Assembly: GCF_006715565.1 (NCBI RefSeq)
Contig: NZ_VFNL01000001.1
Coordinates: 2,604,001 to 2,668,000 of the forward strand
Direction: 5' to 3'
DNA: 64,000 bases
DNA from: Microbacterium sp. SLBN-154
GTDB lineage: Bacteria; Actinomycetota; Actinomycetes; Actinomycetales; Microbacteriaceae
Position 1 is the first letter of the stretch, and each line of letters begins with the position of its first letter. Position numbers and translations under genes: made by a program. Shown in pieces: positions 1-7,614 of this stretch. The notes under the pieces are model-generated. The model was not told the origin of the DNA. It saw only the letters and a program-made list of their open reading frames with translations, and searched no databases.

Positions 1-1
1 G

Positions 2-229
2 CGGCACATCGTCGCGACGGCGGCGACGGCGGGGATCCCCGCGCCGGCGTTCTCGTCGTCCCTGGCGTACTACGACGGCTTGCGTGCCCCCCGGCTCCCG
101 GCGGCGCTCATCCAGGGTCAGCGCGACTTCTTCGGCGCCCACACCTACCGCCGCATCGACCAGGACGGCACCTTCCACACACTCTGGTCGGGTGACCGCT
201 CCGAGGTGGCGGCCGAAGACACGCACTGA
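2..229 (+). CDS. gnd: 6-phosphogluconate dehydrogenase, C-terminal fragment (cut by window edge)
   Basis: Only the last 75 codons are inside the window; the frame is open from base 2 to the TGA at 227-229. The peptide reads as the C-terminal helical domain and tail of decarboxylating 6-phosphogluconate dehydrogenase: an [20 protein letters not shown] segment followed by [16 protein letters not shown], which in this family contributes substrate-binding residues from the neighbouring subunit. The enzyme converts 6-phosphogluconate to ribulose 5-phosphate with NADPH formation in the oxidative pentose phosphate pathway, in the cytoplasm. The start and dinucleotide-binding domain are outside, so intactness cannot be judged. 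Confidence 0.9.
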   Translation, partial: RHIVATAATAGIPAPAFSSSLAYYDGLRAPRLPAALIQGQRDFFGAHTYRRIDQDGTFHTLWSGDRSEVAAEDTH

Positions 230-253
230 TCGCCTCAGCATCCCTCGACGATC

Positions 254-259
254 TAGGGT
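254..259 (+). promoter_or_regulatory. -10 box (TAGGGT) of leaderless epimerase gene
   Basis: TAGGGT fits the actinobacterial TANNNT consensus and ends 6 nt before the ATG at 266, so transcription would start at or next to the start codon. The 6-nt spacer cggagg also resembles a Shine-Dalgarno sequence. Confidence 0.5.
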
Positions 260-265
260 CGGAGG

Positions 266-1258
266 ATGACGCGACGCATCCTCTTCCTCGGCGGTACCGG
301 CACCATCAGCGCGTCCTGCGTGCGCCGGGCGGTGGCACGCGGTGACGAGGTCACCGTGGTCAATCGAGGGACGGGTCGACGTGCGCTTCCTCCTCAGGTG
401 CGAACGCTCGCGGCCGACCTGCGCGACCCCGAGGCGGTTCGGGCGGCGATCGGGTCGGAGCAGTTCGACGTCGTCCTGCAGTTCCTGGCGTTCACGCCCG
501 AGCACGTCCAGGCCGATCTGGAACTGTTCGAGGGACGTGTCGGCCAGTACGTATTCGTCAGCTCGGCCTCGGCCTACCAGAAGCCGCCGATGCGGCTGCC
601 GGTGACCGAGTCCACGCCGCTGCGCAATCCGTTCTGGCAGTACTCGCGCGACAAGATCGCCTGCGAAGACCTGCTCGTGGCGGCGTATCGCGAACGCGGC
701 TTCCCGATCACCATCGTGCGTCCGTCGCACACCTACGACGAGCAGCTCCTTCCGACGATGGGGGGATGGACCGACATCGCCCGGATGCGGGCCGGACGAC
801 CGGTGGTCGTGCACGGCGACGGGACCAGCCTGTGGACGATCACGCACAGCGACGACGTCGCCGTCGCGATCGTGGGACTGGCGGGGCACAGCGACGCCGT
901 GGGCGAGGCGTTCACCGTCACAGGAGATCACGCCCCGAGCTGGAATCGGATCTACGGATGGCTGGCCGAGGCGGCCGGTGTCGCCTCACCCGACCTCGTC
1001 CACGTGGCATCCGAGACGATCGCCTCCTTCGCCCCCGACCTCGGTCCGGGCCTGATCGGCGACAAGGCGCACTCGATGATCTTCGACAACGCCAAGGTCA
1101 CCGCTCTCGTGCCGGAGTTCCGCACCACGATCACCTTCGATGAGGGCGCGCGGCAGATCGTGGCCTTCTACGACGCGCACCCCGATCGTCAGCAGGTCGA
1201 TCGGGACCACGATGCACTGTTCGATCGCATCGCTGCCCATGCCCGGCAGGCAGGGTGA
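266..1258 (+). CDS. NAD-dependent epimerase/dehydratase (extended SDR)
   Basis: 330-residue extended short-chain dehydrogenase. The N-terminus carries the nucleotide-binding loop FLGGTGTIS (about residues 6-14), followed by an early basic stretch (VNRGTGRR) that may favour NADP. A YSRDK segment supplies the catalytic YxxxK pair, and SSASAY upstream holds the serine. The variant glycine loop resembles the CSP41-like subgroup acting on nucleotide sugars or related carbonyl substrates. The substrate cannot be read from sequence. It stands alone after gnd, on the same strand, with its own -10 box. The ATG is supported by the box position and the close fit of the Rossmann motif to the N-terminus. 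Confidence 0.8.
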   Translation: MTRRILFLGGTGTISASCVRRAVARGDEVTVVNRGTGRRALPPQVRTLAADLRDPEAVRAAIGSEQFDVVLQFLAFTPEHVQADLELFEGRVGQYVFVSSASAYQKPPMRLPVTESTPLRNPFWQYSRDKIACEDLLVAAYRERGFPITIVRPSHTYDEQLLPTMGGWTDIARMRAGRPVVVHGDGTSLWTITHSDDVAVAIVGLAGHSDAVGEAFTVTGDHAPSWNRIYGWLAEAAGVASPDLVHVASETIASFAPDLGPGLIGDKAHSMIFDNAKVTALVPEFRTTITFDEGARQIVAFYDAHPDRQQVDRDHDALFDRIAAHARQAG

Positions 1259-1287
1259 CGCCGCTCTCAGCCGGCGCATAGCGGATG

Positions 1288-1305
1288 CCATAGGAAATCC
1301 ATAGG
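1288..1305 (+). promoter_or_regulatory. PhoB-like direct repeat (CCATAGG-N4-CCATAGG), probable response-regulator box
   Basis: Two identical heptamers CCATAGG at 1288-1294 and 1299-1305 are separated by AAAT, giving an 11-bp period. They end 8 nt before a possible -10 (CACACT, 1314-1319), so they occupy the -35 position. A looser CATAG copy lies at 1277. This is the arrangement of Pho boxes bound by OmpR/PhoB-type dimers, and the next gene encodes such a regulator, which suggests autoregulation. Confidence 0.5.
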
Positions 1306-1313
1306 AGACCCGG

Positions 1314-1319
1314 CACACT
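1314..1319 (+). promoter_or_regulatory. Possible -10 (CACACT) of the two-component operon
   Basis: CACACT departs from TANNNT only at the first base and ends 7 nt before the ATG at 1327. A weak -10 with a direct repeat in place of the -35 box is what an activator-dependent promoter would look like. Confidence 0.35.
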
Positions 1320-1326
1320 GAGGATC

Positions 1327-2058
1327 ATGACGACCCTCGCGCCCTCCGCCCTCCGCCGCCCCGACGGGCAGGCTCTCCGCCTCCTCGTCGTCGACGACGA
1401 ACAGATGCTCACCGATCTGCTGTCGATGGCCCTGCGGATGGAGGGCTGGGAGGTGAAGACGGCGTCCTCGGGTTTCGAGGCCCTGCAGGCGGTGCGCGAC
1501 TTCCGCCCCGATGCCATGGTGCTTGACGTCATGATGCCCGACCTCGACGGGATGTCGGTGCTGCAGCGCCTTCGCGCCTCCGGCGACGATGTGCCCGTGC
1601 TCTTCCTCACCGCGAAGGACGCCGTGTCGGACCGCGTCGCGGGACTCACGGCGGGTGGCGACGACTACGTCACGAAACCGTTCAGCCTCGAAGAGGTCGT
1701 CGCGCGTCTGCGGGGCCTCATGCGCCGCGCCGGGACCGCGCAGACCGCCGAGGCCGAGCCGATCCTCCGGGTCGGCGACCTCTCGCTGAACGAAGACAGC
1801 CATGAGGTCGAGCGCGCCGGAATCGAGATCGAGCTGACGGCCACGGAGTTCGAGCTCCTGCGCTTCCTCATGCGCAATCAGCGCCGCGTCGTCTCCAAGG
1901 CCCAGATCCTCGACCGCGTGTGGAACTACGACTTCGGCGGGCGCTCCAGCGTCGTCGAGCTGTACATCTCCTATCTCCGGAAGAAGATCGACCAGGGCCA
2001 CGAACCCCTGATCCACACCGTCCGCGGTGTCGGATATATGATCAAGGCGCCCCAGTGA
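1327..2058 (+). CDS. OmpR/PhoB-family response regulator
   Basis: 243 residues. Receiver domain about residues 17-130, with acidic pair D23-D24, phospho-acceptor D67 in VLDVMMPD, switch T95 and K117 in YVTKPF. A winged-helix DNA-binding domain follows (about 145-240), ending in the typical VRGVGYMI motif. It would bind DNA as a dimer on 11-bp direct repeats once phosphorylated. The stop overlaps the GTG of the histidine kinase (2055), so the two are translationally coupled. An extra N-terminal tail of about 16 residues precedes the receiver domain. The target is unknown; the CCATAGG boxes upstream and over the flavin-cluster promoter make autoregulation and control of that cluster a reasonable guess. 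Confidence 0.9.
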   Translation: MTTLAPSALRRPDGQALRLLVVDDEQMLTDLLSMALRMEGWEVKTASSGFEALQAVRDFRPDAMVLDVMMPDLDGMSVLQRLRASGDDVPVLFLTAKDAVSDRVAGLTAGGDDYVTKPFSLEEVVARLRGLMRRAGTAQTAEAEPILRVGDLSLNEDSHEVERAGIEIELTATEFELLRFLMRNQRRVVSKAQILDRVWNYDFGGRSSVVELYISYLRKKIDQGHEPLIHTVRGVGYMIKAPQ

Positions 2059-3569
2059 GGCGAGCCCGGCACCCCTGGACCCTTCAGCGACGGCTGATCG
2101 TCACGATCGCCGCCATCGTGTCGCTCATCCTGATCCTCGTCGGCGTCGCCACCTCCGCCATCCTCGGATCCGTGCTGGAGCGGAGTCTGGACAGCCAGGT
2201 CGAGGCGACCGCGAACCGCGCGGCGACCTGGATCAGGCCGCTGATCGGCAGCGGCGCCACGGCTGCCGACATCCTGGGGGAACAGGCCCCGCAGCCGGGC
2301 TTCCTTCTCGTCGTCGGCGACCCCGTCACGGGCGAGACGACCGCGGCCGCCACCGATGACCGGGGCCGGGTGGTCGAGCTCAGCGACGCCCAGATCACCG
2401 AGCTGGTCGACCGGCTCGACACCGCCGGGCCCGCGGTGACGGCGCTGGACGGTGTGGGCACCTACCGACTCGCGAACGTCCCCGCCTCCCCCGCGATCGT
2501 CGTCGTCGGGATCTCGCGCACCGCCGTGTCGACCACCATCGGCGAGATGCTCCTGACGATCGCGCTTCTCACCCTCGGCGGCCTGCTGCTCCTGGCGGTG
2601 GCGACCGCGTGGACCGTACGGGCGGGCCTCGCGCCCCTCCGCTCCGTCGCCGAGACCGCCCGCCGGGTCGCCGCACTTCCCCTCGACCAGGGCGAGGTCT
2701 CGATCCGCGACCGCGTCCCCGATGCGGAGGCGGACCCGCGCACCGAGATCGGACAGGTCGGGCAGGCGTTGAACACGCTTCTCGATCACGTGTCGACATC
2801 GCTCACCGCTCGGCAGCGCAACGAGGAACGGATGCGATCCTTCGTCGCCGACGCCAGCCACGAGCTGCGCACCCCGCTGGCGTCGATCCGTGGATACTCC
2901 GAGCTCTCGCTGCGCGCACTCGGACGTGGTCACGACGACGGCGCCGTCGACACCGCCGAGGCCTCGCTGGAGCGCATCCAGAGCCAATCGCTTCGGATGA
3001 CCTCGCTCGTGGAGGACCTTCTCCTGCTCGCACGTCTGGACGAAGGTCAGGAACTGGTCTACGGCGCGGTCGATCTGTCGCAGCTGGCCGTCGAAGCCCT
3101 CGGGGACGCACAGGCGGCGGGACCCGAGCATCACTGGGTCGCCGATATGGGCGAAGAGCCCGTCGTCGTGGCAGGCGACGCGCGGCGCCTCCACCAGGTG
3201 ATGGCGAACCTCCTCGGCAACGCGCGGATCCATACTCCGGCGGGCACCACCGTGCGGGTCTCGATCGAGCGCGACGACGCGGACGCCGTCGTGAGGGTGC
3301 ACGACGACGGTCCCGGAATCGACCCGGCGATCGCCGACGAGCTCTTCGAGCGCTTCTCCCGCGCCGACAGGTCACGAGCGCGCAACACCGGCGGAACCGG
3401 CCTGGGTCTGTCGATCGCCCGCGCCATCGTCGTGGCGCATGGCGGGACCCTTGCCGTCACGAGCTCCCCCGGCGACACGACCTTCGAGATGCGCCTTCCG
3501 GCAAGGCCCGAGGATCCGGTCCGGACGCGGGTCGACGGTCGGGACGCCGCCGAGCTCAGTACCCGCTGA
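2055..3569 (+). CDS. Membrane sensor histidine kinase (HAMP type)
   Basis: 504 residues from GTG 2055, chosen because it overlaps the regulator stop and starts just before the first membrane helix. TM1 is about residues 15-38, an extracytoplasmic sensor region of about 125 residues follows, then TM2 at about 164-186 and a HAMP segment. The H-box SHELRTPL places the phospho-accepting histidine at residue 269. The ATPase domain shows an N-box (LLGNARIH), DDGPGID and GGTGLGLSI. It phosphorylates the upstream-encoded regulator. The 3' end overlaps the convergent redox gene by 14 nt. The sensor region has no motif I recognise, so the stimulus is unknown; an envelope redox signal is only suggested by the neighbourhood. 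Confidence 0.9.
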   Translation: MRRARHPWTLQRRLIVTIAAIVSLILILVGVATSAILGSVLERSLDSQVEATANRAATWIRPLIGSGATAADILGEQAPQPGFLLVVGDPVTGETTAAATDDRGRVVELSDAQITELVDRLDTAGPAVTALDGVGTYRLANVPASPAIVVVGISRTAVSTTIGEMLLTIALLTLGGLLLLAVATAWTVRAGLAPLRSVAETARRVAALPLDQGEVSIRDRVPDAEADPRTEIGQVGQALNTLLDHVSTSLTARQRNEERMRSFVADASHELRTPLASIRGYSELSLRALGRGHDDGAVDTAEASLERIQSQSLRMTSLVEDLLLLARLDEGQELVYGAVDLSQLAVEALGDAQAAGPEHHWVADMGEEPVVVAGDARRLHQVMANLLGNARIHTPAGTTVRVSIERDDADAVVRVHDDGPGIDPAIADELFERFSRADRSRARNTGGTGLGLSIARAIVVAHGGTLAVTSSPGDTTFEMRLPARPEDPVRTRVDGRDAAELSTR

Positions 3570-5127
3570 AGGCGTCGGTCGTCAGCGACCGGGCCCGGCG
3601 CAGCGCCGGGGCGAGCTCGGCGATGAGCCCCGCGGGGCCGGAGACGAACGCGTGGCGGGCGGAGATGTCGGGAACCACGCCCAGCAGTCCGTCGGCATCC
3701 AGACGCACGCCGCGCGCCCATCGCCACTGCGGCGGGAGGTCGGCGGGGGCGCCGCGTGTGAACACGATCACCGGCACCCCCGAGGCGGCGATCTCGTCGC
3801 GGTAGGCGAGCTCGGCGGCATCCGAGGCGACGTAGACCAGCACGATGTCGCGGTCCTCACCCGCCAGGCGATGATGGCGCAACTGGGAGACGAAGGGCGT
3901 GATCCCGATGCCGGCGGCGACCAGGAGCACCGGCGCCGCCGTGCTTCGGGGAAGCACGAAGTCTCCCCACACTCCCGTGACCGCGAGGTCGGTTCCGGTC
4001 GGGATCTCGGCGAGGGCGCGCTTGAAGCTGGACGGAGCGCCCGTAGCGGGCTCACGGTAGGCGATCTTCAGCTCCGGAAGGTCTTCCGGGGCGGAGGCGA
4101 TGCTGAACTCGCGGCGGGTCCCCCGTGTGTCGGCGCGCCGATGCGGCACGTCGAGTTCGAGGTACTGACCCGGCGCGAAGGACAGCGGGCCGGAGACCGA
4201 GAAGGTGAGCTCGCGCACCGTGGGGCTGAGATGCCCGCGTCTGTGCAGCCGGAGCCGGTTGGCGGCACGGACGGCGAGGAGGAAGCCGAGCAGGTTGCCG
4301 ATGAGGAGGGCGCGCTCCTGGCCGAGGCTGAACGACCCGATGACGATCGGCCATCCCGCGAGGACCCCGACCACGAGCGCGACGAGCAGTTGCTGCCACC
4401 GCCTCGGCGGGAGGGTGAGGGGCTCGGAGAGCATGAACGCGCCGAGGAACAGGAACGGTGAGGAGAACAGCACCTGGGGAAGGATGTCGCCGAGCGCCAC
4501 GGGCACGCCCAGCGCGGCGAACTGCGAGAAGACGCGCACGAGGGCCACGCCGACGGCCACGACGAGGAAGAGCGCCGCGACGCGCAGCTTCTCCGCCCGC
4601 CACAGCACGATGATCCCGAGGATGACGACCGGTGCGGCCAGCACGGGGCTGCCGACCCACCAGGCCGAGGCGCCCAGCGCCGGAACCCAGACGGCGAGCA
4701 GGGTGAGCGCCGATGCGCCGGTGGCGGCGGGGTTGAGAACATGCCGGCCCCGCCACGCCAGGACGTACTTCGAGAGGGCGGCGATCGCGCCGGCGAGCGC
4801 GGCGCCGAGGAGCAGCAGGGGATCCAGCGACGGGCGGAGGACGAAGAGCAGGATGCCCGCGGTGATGAGCGAGGACTCCCACCGCCACGGCAGGCGCAGA
4901 AGGCGCTGAGCGGCGAGATCGACCAGGCCGCAGGCGACGACCAGGACGACACCGGTGGCGAGGATCTCCAGCGGTCTCTGCGCCAGCGCACCGAAGAGAG
5001 ACAACACGAGCGAGACCGCCGTCAGTGCCGCAAGCGCCAGCAGCATGACGCGGTACATCGAGAAGCGTCCGAGAACCGCGAAGACCCGAGCGGCGGCGGC
5101 GCGGACGCCCACGGTTAACCCATTCAC
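3556..5127 (-). CDS. NqrB/RnfD-like membrane domain fused to ferredoxin-NADP reductase-like module
   Basis: 523 residues. Residues 1-290 form about eight to ten hydrophobic helices with an NPAATGASALT segment (132-142), like the NQR2/RnfD/RnfE membrane family. Residues 295-523 form a flavin reductase module: FAD motif RREFSIAS (338-345), nucleotide loop AAGIGITPF (404-412), VSGPAG (495-500) and the C-terminal sequence DAFSGY. It probably takes electrons from cytoplasmic NAD(P)H and passes them through the membrane to the FMN lipoprotein encoded upstream. No SGAT-P flavinylation motif was seen in the membrane part. The GTG start at 5127 overlaps the apbE stop by 4 nt (GTGA). The fusion is unusual against separate Nqr/Rnf subunits; the exact physiological acceptor is unknown. 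Confidence 0.8.
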   Translation of the reverse strand: MNGLTVGVRAAAARVFAVLGRFSMYRVMLLALAALTAVSLVLSLFGALAQRPLEILATGVVLVVACGLVDLAAQRLLRLPWRWESSLITAGILLFVLRPSLDPLLLLGAALAGAIAALSKYVLAWRGRHVLNPAATGASALTLLAVWVPALGASAWWVGSPVLAAPVVILGIIVLWRAEKLRVAALFLVVAVGVALVRVFSQFAALGVPVALGDILPQVLFSSPFLFLGAFMLSEPLTLPPRRWQQLLVALVVGVLAGWPIVIGSFSLGQERALLIGNLLGFLLAVRAANRLRLHRRGHLSPTVRELTFSVSGPLSFAPGQYLELDVPHRRADTRGTRREFSIASAPEDLPELKIAYREPATGAPSSFKRALAEIPTGTDLAVTGVWGDFVLPRSTAAPVLLVAAGIGITPFVSQLRHHRLAGEDRDIVLVYVASDAAELAYRDEIAASGVPVIVFTRGAPADLPPQWRWARGVRLDADGLLGVVPDISARHAFVSGPAGLIAELAPALRRARSLTTDAFSGY

Positions 5128-6026
5128 GATGCCACCGTGTCGGCCCGGCGGAACAGATCGGCCGGGTTGCCGGGCGACCATTCGACGCGGCCGTCGGTGG
5201 TCATCCGCACCCACTCCACGCCCCACCGATGAGCGATCTCCGAGCCGCCGTCGAAGAACAGCGCGGTGGCGATCGCATCCGCCGTCAGGGCATCGGGTGC
5301 GAAAGTCCACGTCGCGGCGATCGTGCGCACCGGCTGACCGGTGCGCGCGTCCAGCACGTGATGGAGGCCCTGGCCCCAGCGCCGCCGGTTCACCGCCGAC
5401 GCGCAGACCGCTCCGCCCGATACGGTCACGACCCCGATCGCCCGGGTGCTGTCGTAAGGGTGCTCGAGGGCGACGCGCAGATCGGCGCCGCTCACCCGCA
5501 GATCTCCCGACGCATCGACGACGAGGGGCCCCGCCACCCGCTCGGTGAGGACGCCGTGGACGATGTCGACCAGCCGCCCCTTGCCGAGAGCGCCCACATC
5601 GATCGTCGCGGGGCGGGAGAGGCTCAGCGCGTCGGAGGTCCATGACAGGACGTCGCGCCAGGCGGGTGCGGGTTCGGCGCCGCGATCGTTCAGCGTCAGC
5701 TGGGCGTCGTAGCCGCGGCGGGAGAGGACCCCGCCGACGAGGGGGTTGACCGCGTCGCCGGTCGCGTCGGCGATCTCGGTCAGACGGGAGAGCAGCAGGT
5801 CGGTGTCCGTGGGAGCGGGCACCGCTCCCCCGCGGTCGGCGAGCACGGTCACGACGGAGTCGTCGCGGAACCTCGACCAGGCACGATCGAAGGACTCGAT
5901 CGCGACGGCCACGGCCGCGCGGTCAGCCGCGGTCAGCGCGTGGGCGGTTCCGACCTCCCACCGGGTGCCGATCGCCTCGAACCGCCAGATCTCGGTCGTC
6001 GCGCCCGGTGCGCTGGGCGAAGACAT
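5124..6026 (-). CDS. apbE: FAD:protein FMN transferase (ApbE family)
   Basis: 300 residues. ApbE enzymes split FAD and attach FMN covalently to a Ser/Thr of extracytosolic redox proteins, using magnesium. Recognisable family segments, in order: IDVGALGKGRLVD (usual DLGGIAKGYAVD), VVDASGDLRVSG (usual GGDI), HHVLDARTGQP (usual HIIDPRTGRP) and TADAIATALFF (usual ADALSTALF). It has no clear signal peptide or lipobox, whereas many ApbE proteins are exported lipoproteins; this is worth noting because the likely target is a lipoprotein. It is the middle gene of the cluster: its ATG is 1 nt after the FMN-lipoprotein stop and its stop overlaps the reductase start. Confidence 0.88.
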   Translation of the reverse strand: MSSPSAPGATTEIWRFEAIGTRWEVGTAHALTAADRAAVAVAIESFDRAWSRFRDDSVVTVLADRGGAVPAPTDTDLLLSRLTEIADATGDAVNPLVGGVLSRRGYDAQLTLNDRGAEPAPAWRDVLSWTSDALSLSRPATIDVGALGKGRLVDIVHGVLTERVAGPLVVDASGDLRVSGADLRVALEHPYDSTRAIGVVTVSGGAVCASAVNRRRWGQGLHHVLDARTGQPVRTIAATWTFAPDALTADAIATALFFDGGSEIAHRWGVEWVRMTTDGRVEWSPGNPADLFRRADTVAS

Positions 6027-6027
6027 C

Positions 6028-6486
6028 TCACGCGGCCGCTTCGGCCTTGATCTCCTCGACCGCCGCGTTGAAGCCGCCGCTGGTCAGCGATGAGCCCGCG
6101 ACGCGATCGACGGAGAGGTCGTCGATGTTCTGGCCCACGACCTCGTCGGCGATCCCGCCGATGAACTGCGACTGGTACTGCTCCGACTCCGGCCGCTGCG
6201 GGTCTCCGGTCACTTTGACGTCGGTGACGACCTCGTCCTGCAGCGTGAGGGTCACCGTGATCTGCTCGACGGACTCGGGAGTGTTGTACGTGCCCTCGGC
6301 GGTGTAGGTGCCGTCGGCGTACGGCCCGTCGGTCGACGTGGCGCCCGCGTCGCTGTTCGACCCGGCATCCTGGGTTCCGGCGTCGGCCGCTCCGGCGGAG
6401 CATCCGGCCAGGAGAAGCGCTCCGACGACACCGGCACCGGCGGCGCCGACGCGGACGGGACGAGGGGCGAGGTCGAGACGGATCAT
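6028..6486 (-). CDS. FMN-binding domain lipoprotein (probable ApbE substrate)
   Basis: 152 residues from the ATG at 6486, preferred over a longer frame because CTGGAGGAAC lies just upstream as a strong ribosome site. Lipobox LLAGC gives Cys29 as the lipidated residue, then a low-complexity Ala/Gly/Ser/Asp linker to about residue 53. The FMN-binding domain ends with VAGSSLTSGGF (about 129-139), the counterpart of the SGAT-type flavinylation motif; Ser133 would be the acceptor instead of the commoner Thr. First gene of an operon with apbE and the membrane reductase, so it is likely the external electron carrier, anchored on the outer face of the membrane. Confidence 0.85.
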   Translation of the reverse strand: MIRLDLAPRPVRVGAAGAGVVGALLLAGCSAGAADAGTQDAGSNSDAGATSTDGPYADGTYTAEGTYNTPESVEQITVTLTLQDEVVTDVKVTGDPQRPESEQYQSQFIGGIADEVVGQNIDDLSVDRVAGSSLTSGGFNAAVEEIKAEAAA

Positions 6487-6531
6487 TGTTCCTCCAGGGG
6501 AAGGGTCGGATACCGTCATCCTGCCCCGCTC

Positions 6532-6540
6532 ACCCTATGG
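6532..6540 (-). promoter_or_regulatory. -10 box (TAGGGT) overlapping a CCATAGG motif, flavin-cluster promoter
   Basis: Reading the minus strand, CCATAGGGT spans 6540-6532. TAGGGT matches TANNNT and would start a leader of about 40 nt carrying the GGAGG site of the FMN lipoprotein. The CCATAGG heptamer is the same as the repeats before the response regulator; only one good copy is seen here, with a degenerate TCAGAGCC 11 nt upstream. Confidence 0.4.
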
Positions 6541-6579
6541 AGTGGCTCTGAGCGGCCGCAGGCGCAGCAAAGAGTCAGC

Positions 6580-7614
6580 TCACGCAGCGCCGTCGAACAT
6601 GCTCGTGACCGAGCCGTCCTCGAAGACCTCGCGGATCGCGCGGGCCAGCAGCGGCGCGATCGGGAGGATCGTCAGGCCCGGGAAGCGCTTCTCGTCCGGC
6701 ACCGGCACGGTGTCGGTGACGACGACCTCGTCGATCGACTCGCTGCGCAGACGCTGGGCGGCCGGGTCGCTGAAGATCGCGTGGGTCGCGGCGACGATGA
6801 CACGTTCCGCGCCGCTCGCTTTGAGCGCTTCGGCGGCCTTGACGATCGTGCCGCCGGTGTCGATCATGTCATCGACGAGGAGGCAGACGCGTCCCTTCAC
6901 CTCGCCGACGATCTCGTTGACCGTGACCTGGTTCGCCACGTTCGGATCGCGACGCTTGTGGATGATGGCCAGCGGCGCGCCGAGGCTGTCCGACCAGGTG
7001 TCGGCGACGCGGACGCGGCCGGTGTCGGGCGAGACGACGGTCAGCTTGGCGCGGTCGGCGGCGCTGAGGGTGTCGCGGAAATACTCCAGCAGCACGGGCT
7101 TGGCGAAGAGGTGATCCACCGGACCGTCGAAGAAGCCCTGGATCTGCGCGGCGTGGAGGTCGACGCTCATTACGCGATCGGCACCCGCGGTGCGGAGCAG
7201 GTCGGCGACGAGGCGCGCACTGATCGGCTCGCGCCCGCGGCCCTTCTTGTCCTGCCGGCTGTACGGGTAGTACGGCGCGACCACGGTGATGCGCTTCGCC
7301 GAGGCCCTCTTCGCCGCGTCGAGCATGATGAGAGTCTCCATCAGCCACTCGTTGACCGGCGGACCGAAGCTCTGAACGAGGAAGAAGTCGCATCCGCGGA
7401 TCGACACCTCGAATCGCGTCAGGATCTCCCCGGAGGCGAAGGTGCGGTACTCGGTGGGCACGAGCTGCGTGCCCAGGCCCGCTGCGACCTCGGTGGCGAG
7501 GGTCTGGTGCGAGCGACCGGCTGCGACGACGAGCCGCTTCTTGGTCTTGGCGACGATACCGGGGGCGATGTCGTTGTCGCGGTCGAGATCAACTGTCTTC
7601 GTTTTGCGAGCCAT
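6580..7614 (-). CDS. prs: Ribose-phosphate pyrophosphokinase
   Basis: 344 residues from the ATG at 7614. Makes PRPP from ribose 5-phosphate and ATP, feeding purine, pyrimidine, histidine, tryptophan and NAD synthesis in the cytoplasm. Family hallmarks are the FASGEI loop, DLHAAQIQGFF metal/substrate segment, and the PRPP signature DDMIDTGGTI. It has about 20 extra N-terminal residues rich in Lys/Asp (MARKTKTVDLD) compared with the usual 315-325-residue enzyme. The start lies 26 nt inside the 3' end of glmU, so both are probably on one transcript; shared need for sugar-phosphate and nucleotide precursors fits. Confidence 0.95.
   Translation of the reverse strand: MARKTKTVDLDRDNDIAPGIVAKTKKRLVVAAGRSHQTLATEVAAGLGTQLVPTEYRTFASGEILTRFEVSIRGCDFFLVQSFGPPVNEWLMETLIMLDAAKRASAKRITVVAPYYPYSRQDKKGRGREPISARLVADLLRTAGADRVMSVDLHAAQIQGFFDGPVDHLFAKPVLLEYFRDTLSAADRAKLTVVSPDTGRVRVADTWSDSLGAPLAIIHKRRDPNVANQVTVNEIVGEVKGRVCLLVDDMIDTGGTIVKAAEALKASGAERVIVAATHAIFSDPAAQRLRSESIDEVVVTDTVPVPDEKRFPGLTILPIAPLLARAIREVFEDGSVTSMFDGAA

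Noticed and set aside
3556..5127. Covalent FMN site (SGAT-P) in the membrane domain of the fused reductase
   Set aside because: No Ser/Thr-Gly-Ala-Thr-Pro-like motif occurs in residues 1-290; only the NPAATGAS segment is vaguely similar.
6487..6519. Earlier start of the FMN-binding lipoprotein
   Set aside because: It would place the ribosome site GGAGG inside the gene and put extra polar residues before the signal peptide.
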